NCBI GenBank assembly: GCA_029449235.1
Contig: JANATG010000008.1
Coordinates: 496,001 to 560,000, forward strand
Source: Linnemannia schmuckeri
Lineage: Eukaryota > Mortierellomycota > Mortierellomycetes > Mortierellales > Mortierellaceae
Length of the DNA: 64,000 bases
Reading direction: 5' to 3'
Shown: one piece after another, positions 58,051 to 64,000 of the stretch
How positions within the stretch are numbered: the stretch's first letter is position 1
Layout: every line of letters starts with the position of its first letter
Program-made: the position numbers and the translations under genes
The notes under the pieces: generated by a model
Databases searched by the model: none
The model's input: only the letters and a program-made list of their open reading frames with translations
What the model was told of the DNA's origin: nothing

Positions 58051-58964
58051 GGCCGAAGTGATGTGTAAGGCCACAGGCCAAGAGGAAGTTTTTAGTGCGG
58101 GTGTGGGTGTATGGTCTATTTTTACTTTTGTGCTGTCCACGGTGGCGAAAAAGAAGGAACGGGACGAATGGAATTCAAAAGCAACGAACGTAGAGTAGGG
58201 TATGTGAGTTTGTTGAGGGCGATGGTTAAAGGCGTAGCGCGATGGGTCGAAGGGTCAGAGAGTAGTGAGTGGGGATAATACAGTAGGAAAGGGTATGTGT
58301 GGGTGTAGTAAAAAGAAGGGAAGAAGGGAAGAAGAGAGCAAAGAAAAAATATGGACGGGAAAGAGAAGGGGAACAAAGAAATGAAAACTGAGGGGAATCG
58401 ATAGTGATAGGGACTGCACTGGGATACTTGCCCAACGAACGATGCAAACAGCTCGTTCTTCCTCAGACACTCCTCTCACTCTCCCCTCATACATGTATTT
58501 GTGATACAGCAGATACATGCTAGCACAAACACACGCACACTTACAGACGAGAGAGAGTCCGTTAGCCTCACTGACAGAAGAATATGAAGCCCAGAACATG
58601 CCTCTTTTACGAACTGTTATACAATTACCACACTTAAAACGTCCCTCCTAGAGTCAATTGAATAAACATAAAAAAGCTTCCGTTGACCAATGATCAATTG
58701 CATTCTCGAAAACTTGGGATAGGAACATATTCACAACCCCATGAAATTCGCTTATCTGCGATGGTCCCTTGTCAATCATTACCTTCTTCCTTTGGCTTTT
58801 GGCGCAGCTGAAGAAAAAGAAATTAAAAAAATGCCCGCCCAAATTATGCGAGTCACGTGCAGCATTGGAGAGTTCAAAAGTAACCAACTTTTTTTTTTAA
58901 ACAGTAAGATGTCCGCCATTAGCAACGTATTTCACCTCTCCTCATCAATAGCATACAAGGACAA
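58051..58964. other. Bidirectional promoter between the TBC and Aven-like genes
   Basis: 914 bp between divergent ATGs. The left 350 bp are purine-rich on plus, the CT-rich leader of the TBC gene. No TATA box was seen. A short open frame ending near 58968 abuts the Aven-like ATG but has no family features. Confidence 0.55.
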
Positions 58965-60727
58965 ATGAGACCCGACCCACATAAACAGGCTGCTTCAAGG
59001 AAATACCACAACAAGGTCAAAGCTCGAGGGGGTGGCGCTGCAGGAACCGCGGGAGCAGGAGAATCGACCTCAACTCCTGCCTCAAGAAGTGGTAGTGGTG
59101 TCGGCGGAGGAAGGGGAGCTGCACGAGGAGCAGGAACTGGACCCAGTCGAGGCTCACGTGGAGGTGGACGTGGAGGACGTGGAGGACGTGGAGGGCGTGG
59201 AGGATACCCCGGCAGGAGTAATGCTGATGAGGAAGAAGAAGGCGAACTAGACGAAGATGGTGAATATGGTCCGTGTCTTTTCTGTCAGCGCTTGGACTGG
59301 AATATTATTTTTTTTGGAAAGACGACCTGTACGATATCCGACGACATGCAGCATACTCATTTGTCAAAACCTCAATAATTCAGCCCCTAGAAAGAGCTAC
59401 GCCAGGCGCAAGATTACAAGCAATGCGGATCGGTATATCGAACGCAATGAAGAAGGTATAACGTTTGCAAATTATAGTCGGATGCAACAGCAACTGAACA
59501 CTACATTGGGCGCTATGAATTAATGCATTGCCTCTCTTATTATGTAGTGAACGAGGAAGAGGAACTGGAACAAGGCATTGATAGGCAAACTATAGCATTC
59601 CGTGAAATGCTCAAGGACTCAGGTACAACTCGTCTTTTTATCTGCAAATCGCAGAGAGTCATCACCGATCTGCACAGCCCAATGGTATTTATTTTGTATC
59701 CCATTTTTCCTTACCATTTCTTTTTTCTCAACCTGTGGCCTTCTTTACTACTTCACTGCCTTTCTTTTTCAATAGACCAGAAGAAAACATTTGACCCAGC
59801 GGCGTATTTTCGCTTCAAGTCTGAAAAGGAAGTCGAGACGCAGGATGCATTGGAGGATTCGCAGCAGGCACGCAAGTTGCTGGAAGTCCGCCTGAATGAC
59901 ATCGAGGCTACATTGATGACACTCTCCATCAAGGATCGTCTTTGCCTCAGAGACTCGGACGCGAAAGCAGTAAGTCTGGGTCGGGATGTATTTGATACGC
60001 ATGTGTAGATCAGGCACATACTGCTCCTGCATTGACACTGGAGAGATTAGTACTTATATGTAATGCAAATTGCCTTTGTAGCTCGATCGGGATATTGTGG
60101 GAAAGGTCTCGTTGACGACAGGAAAACCAATCGTTCCCAAGCTGGTGCGAGGTCAAGTTGCCACGGATATCTTGATCAAACCTTCTGCTGGTGCTGCCGT
60201 TGTCTCGCCAGCCGCCATGCCTGCCCAATACAGCAAAGCAGTGTCGGAATCATCAAATGCCAGCAAGCAAGGTAAGATTGCCGAAATACAAGTAGCACGG
60301 AGCTTTGTTTCTATAGCCAGTTCGATATGTACATCGTATATGACGGTGCGGAGGTTTTTCAGGAATGCTAACCGAAGATATGGCGCTTTGTGGCTTTTTT
60401 GTTTGTTGTCGTATAGATTCGATAGACGACGATCTGGACGAACTCCTTGACATTACGAAATCATACGGTCGTGCTCGTCCTACGCTAGCAGCGTCATCTG
60501 CTGCAGTGCCTTCGTCTACAACAGCCAAACCTACGCTTACTAATTCATCTTCATCTGGAGCAAAGTTTTCATTGCCACCACTTTCAAAGGGTGCTAAGAC
60601 GATCACCAATGATACTAACAGCTCACCTACACGAAAGGTTCTCCCACCGTTCAAGAAAGGACCCCCATCATCGCGTCCGGTCGAGAAGAAGGACGAGGCT
60701 TGGCTTGATTCTGTTCTTGGGATTTAG
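58965..60727 (+). CDS. AVEN: Aven homologue (RGG-box, cell-death/ATM regulator family)
   Basis: Six exons, 58965-59268, 59384-59455, 59548-59622, 59776-59969, 60082-60271 and 60417-60727, join to 1146 nt (381 aa). Residues 20-82 are Gly/Arg-rich with RGG repeats (SRGGGRGGRGGRGGRGGYPG), and an acidic patch follows. The conserved core reads SYARRKITSNADRYIERNEE, then REMLKDS, then FDPAAYFRFKSEKEVETQ, then a helix with LLEVRLNDIEATLMTLSIKD. Animal Aven has the same order: RGG box, YSKRKIVSNWDRY, FSQFRFAEEKEWD, a helix ending LPLCLRL, LDLLLNL and a terminal EDWLDSMI. Here the last two are LDELLDI and DEAWLDSVLGI. Aven in animals inhibits apoptosome formation, activates ATM and promotes translation through its RGG box. 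The fungal function is unknown. Confidence 0.78.
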
Positions 60728-60953
60728 GGTGTCCTTGTGTAATTCATAAAAAAAAAAAAAAAAAAAAAGCGAGTATGAACTTTACAACATGCTATTCTTG
60801 TCTTTTTCACATCCATACACACATACTTTGTTTTATTTTCCTCTAAGCTTTCACAAGCAAGAAAGGAAGAACTTGTGCTTGTCAAACAAGGATTTGAATG
60901 GGGATGACAAAAGTCGACAGTACCCCCTTCTTTTTTGTTGTCGCGTTCCTAGC

Positions 60954-60989
<36 letters not shown>

Positions 60990-62115
60990 GAGACGTGTGT
61001 TGGGAACAGGTATATGATGTGGCGGTGCAAAACACTCTCTTACACCCATCCCTTGCTTTTGCACTTGTGTGAAAGAAACACCTCCATTTTCAATGTTGGG
61101 TTTTGAACCTAATCCAGGGCGCAGCTTGTATACACAATACCAGTAATACTAAAACCAGTTCGTAATTAGAAAAAACTGACGGACACCATTTATCGATACT
61201 GGGTTTGCGTCTATAATAAATATTTTGGGATTGCATCGTCGAGCATAGCCCTAGAAAGAAATAGAAGAAGAAAGAAGGACGAGTATTTTTTTCGGAGGTG
61301 GATGCAAAAAAAGAGGTGAGCTACAACTGCAGTCGATGTGTGCGAGAAGATTATCACATCGTCGCCTTCTCTTTCTTCTGCTTAGCGCAAGTTTAAATAA
61401 GAAAACGAGGGTGACGAGCCAGTTCATAATATCGGTCCTCCCTGCCCTCTGCCCTGCTTCCCATCTCCTTTTGATTGATTTGTTTGTTTCCCTTGTGGTC
61501 ACTGCTCTGCCTTTGTTCCTACAAAAACTCATAAAAAGACGCCGCGCACACACTCATAGCAACTGCTCTCCTTCCTTCTTTTCCTGCTCTTCGTTGCATC
61601 GCTTTTCATTTGTTTTTTTTTTTTTTTTTTTTTTTTTTTTCTCCCTCCCTTACCCATTGTCCCCCCCCCCCCCCCCCCCCCTCCCTTCCTCCTTCTTTTT
61701 CCCCCCACTCCATACCCATACTACCCGTAATATCCTCGAGCAACCCCCCTCGCCATTTATTTCTGTCTTCGCCTACCTGCCCTGTTGTCCAAAATCCTTC
61801 CTTCCTGTCTTCCTTTGCCACTCCTTTCCTTGTTGCCTCTTCAACCTTCTTTTCTCCCCTCCAATCATTCTTTACTCGCCCAGGCCTTCTACCTCCTTAT
61901 CCTCCCCTAGTCACCCGCTCCACCCTCACGCACAAACACATACACATACATATACCTAAACACCGCACCTTCACCTTCTTCGACCTTATTTTGACATCAC
62001 TGCATTGTTCAAACCAAGGAATGCATCCAGTTGCTCCATCATTCATAGCACGTTCTCCCACTTTTTCTAATTCAATCCCCCTCCACAAGCACATCAACTA
62101 CAACAACCATCCCTC
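60728..62115. other. Intergenic region upstream of the kinase gene
   Basis: About 1.4 kb. It has A21 (60748-60768) and A30 (60956-60985) runs next to the Aven-like 3' end. A strongly CT-rich leader (61440-62080) with T28 and C21 runs precedes the kinase ATG. No gene is supported, and an upstream UTR intron of the kinase gene is possible. Confidence 0.6.
61613..61681 (+). repeat. T28 and C21 homopolymer pair in the kinase leader
   Basis: A T run (61613-61640), a short CT spacer and a C run (61661-61681) lie about 430-500 bp upstream of the kinase ATG. They are part of a 600-bp pyrimidine-rich strand. Confidence 0.85.
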
Positions 62116-64000
62116 ATGTTTGCAGCAACGACCAACCTTGAACGGAAACCCTCCATCCGAACCCACTCAGGAACAAACCGCTCCATAAACAATGCAACAA
62201 CAAAGGCAACTCGCCAACCGTCGACTTTAGAGATCGAGCTCGAGTATGTCAGTACCAGTGAGCTGTTCTTGGATAACAATAACAATAACAATAACAACAG
62301 CAACAACAGCAGCAGCAGCGGCGGCAGCAACAAGAACAGCGGTTCTTTGTCTTCGGGTCGTCCCTGTCCGACCTCTCCCTTGCAAGGGGTTCAACAAAGA
62401 AGCAAAGACCGTGACCAAGAAGAAGAGACAGACGCAACAGGGCACCTTAAACGCCAGGAACAACGCCTCCGGTTTCAGTTGCAAGACGATCACTTTGCGC
62501 GCGACTATCTCCCGACTTATGATACCTCCACACCGGCTCCCCCTCTCAACAGCTCCTTGTCCCTCAATGTCCTCCCTGGCACATTGTCACAGCGACCACG
62601 ATACCCGCCCCGCCCTCATTCCTCTCCCTCCATGACCATGACAAGGGACTCTATCGACCAGACTGTCCCTCCTGCCCAACCCCCTCCTCCCCCTCAGCGT
62701 CCCCTTCATGCCAACATCAGTCTGCCATCTCATCAATATCATTCTCAACAGCATCAACAGCAACAGCATCACCAGCAACAATTGCCAAGGCCGTTGCTTC
62801 AACATCACCATCATCAACAATTACAACAACAACAGCAATACCAACAGCGGCTAGCGGAGGCAAACGGCGTGCAGCAAGGTCGACAGAGATCTGCAGTAGC
62901 ATTGGAACGTACCCCTAATAATACACCTCCGCTGATACCCTCCGCATCATCTTCCACAGGTTCATCGTCGCGCACGGACGACGAAAGTGTTTCAACCACT
63001 GGTTGTCTGGAACTGGCAGACCAAGATGAAGTTCTTTTAAAGAGTCTAACTGAAGGCGACAACGATGATGAGGACGAAAGTGGAGGGCTTGACTACCTTG
63101 AGCAATCGGACTCGGATCACCTTTCCCACGAAGAAGAGGAAGATTCATTATCGAGACACGAGCCCACCCAACAACAACAGCAGCAACGGCAGCAACAACA
63201 GCATTATCAGCAACAACAACAATATCAACAGCAGCAGCAACAACAAAATTCAGCTTTTGTGCAAAGAGCCGTCGCAGCATCGCCTAGACCGCAATCGGCT
63301 CGATCACCAAGATCTTCGACATCGAACGTTCGAGACTCTTTAGACCCGATGATGCAAAGCGAAGATCCCAATAGACAATACGTCCCCGAGATGGAGACCC
63401 AAGAGACACTCAAACGGGAACGAACTCGGATCCTTTCCCGACCTGCGGTCTCCAGTTATCGCAGGATCAACTACAGGGACATTACTGATATCAAACCACT
63501 CAAGAAGGGCGGGTTTGGTGAGATTCACGTTGCCGAGTGGTCTCGACTTCGGGTTGTTCTCAAGCGGGCCCTGGTCGATCATGGTGAAGGCGAAGAGCAG
63601 TTTGCGCAAGAGGTTAGTACATTGTCTATTGGTGTCGTTGTAACTTTTGCTCAAAAGGCAGAACTTTTGGTCTGTGACGCTTATTGCTTTTATTTTTCGA
63701 CTCCTGCAAAAAAAATAATAATTTTAGCTCGAGATCTTGACACGAGTTCATGACTATGACTTTATTGTACCCTTTTACGGAGTGGCGACCGACCCGACCA
63801 CACAGGTGAAGTGCATTGTGATGAAGCACTGCAGCAACGGCAACTTGTGCACGTTCCTGGAAAAGAATCATTCGACCCTGAGCTGGAATGAGCGTTACCG
63901 TCTCTCGATCGAGATCACAAAGGGGCTCGAGTTTCTTCACAAGTCGGGCTTCCACCATCGCGATCTGCACAGTGGCAATATCCTGCTGGACGATAAACGG
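62116..64000 (+). CDS. Protein kinase, TKL/Mucoromycota type, 5' part (runs off the window)
   Basis: This is a partial gene. Exons 62116-63612 and 63728-64000+ give 590 aa so far. Residues 1-440 are low complexity: a poly-Asn/Ser run, Pro-rich segments, Gln/His-rich tracts and acidic patches. The kinase domain begins near 450: RINYRDITDIKPLKKGGFGE opens the glycine loop, whose first Gly is replaced by Lys. The beta-3 Lys is in RVVLKRAL near 483. After the intron come LEILTRVHDYDFIVPFYGV, KCIVMKHCSNGNLCTFLE, ITKGLEFLHKSG and the catalytic loop FHHRDLHSGNILLDDK near 575-590. RDLHSGNIL is typical of the TKL-like kinases expanded in Mucoromycota and Glomeromycota. The DFG motif and the rest of the C-lobe lie beyond the edge. 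The substrate is unknown. Confidence 0.88.

Overview
This 64 kb window is nuclear DNA from a filamentous fungus. The best fit is an early-diverging lineage, Mucoromycota and most likely Mortierellomycotina (Mortierella, Podila or Linnemannia type). Reasons: most conserved genes are split by short GT-AG introns; the leaders are long and rich in C and T; A/T homopolymers of 25-30 nt are frequent; the kinase at the right edge carries the HRDLHSGNIL motif common in Mucoromycota and Glomeromycota kinases; and several genes resemble families better known from animals (CENP-M, Aven, TXNDC9) beside typical fungal ones (ROM2, YML020W-like, VPS33, IDH1). The lineage call is an inference. No virus, transposase, rRNA, tRNA or CRISPR array was recognised.

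Layout. Left arm (0-14 kb): a 12-exon Rho1 exchange factor of ROM2 type on minus; a divergently placed intronless nuclease-A-inhibitor-like gene on plus; a four-exon mitochondrial NAD-isocitrate dehydrogenase subunit IDH1 on minus; and a three-exon APSES/KilA-N transcription factor with Q/H-rich tracts on minus. Centre-left (17-30 kb): a YML020W-like alpha/beta hydrolase; a three-exon gene that I read as a CENP-M homologue; a 3-hydroxyisobutyrate-dehydrogenase-like oxidoreductase; a secreted acidic-repeat protein with a double-psi beta-barrel; and an intronless MATA-type HMG-box regulator on minus. Centre (30-48 kb): mostly non-coding, with only a five-exon TXNDC9/Plp1 thioredoxin-fold gene and an intronless tubby-like gene. 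Right arm (48-64 kb): VPS33 with a GC-AG intron; a YhfC/CPBP-like intramembrane protease candidate; a ten-exon GRAM-TBC-EF-hand Rab GAP; an Aven homologue; and the 5' part of a TKL-like protein kinase cut by the window edge.

For every multi-exon gene I placed the splice sites by hand. The joined length is a multiple of three each time and the junctions restore family motifs. There is no operon-like pathway cluster; these are individual housekeeping and regulatory genes. Several neighbours share short divergent promoters (VPS33 with the YhfC-like gene, TBC with Aven, ROM2 with the NuiA-like gene). The most unusual content is the CENP-M-like protein, which keeps a P-loop-like GxxxxGK motif, followed by the Aven homologue, the NuiA-like protein and the YhfC-like protein.
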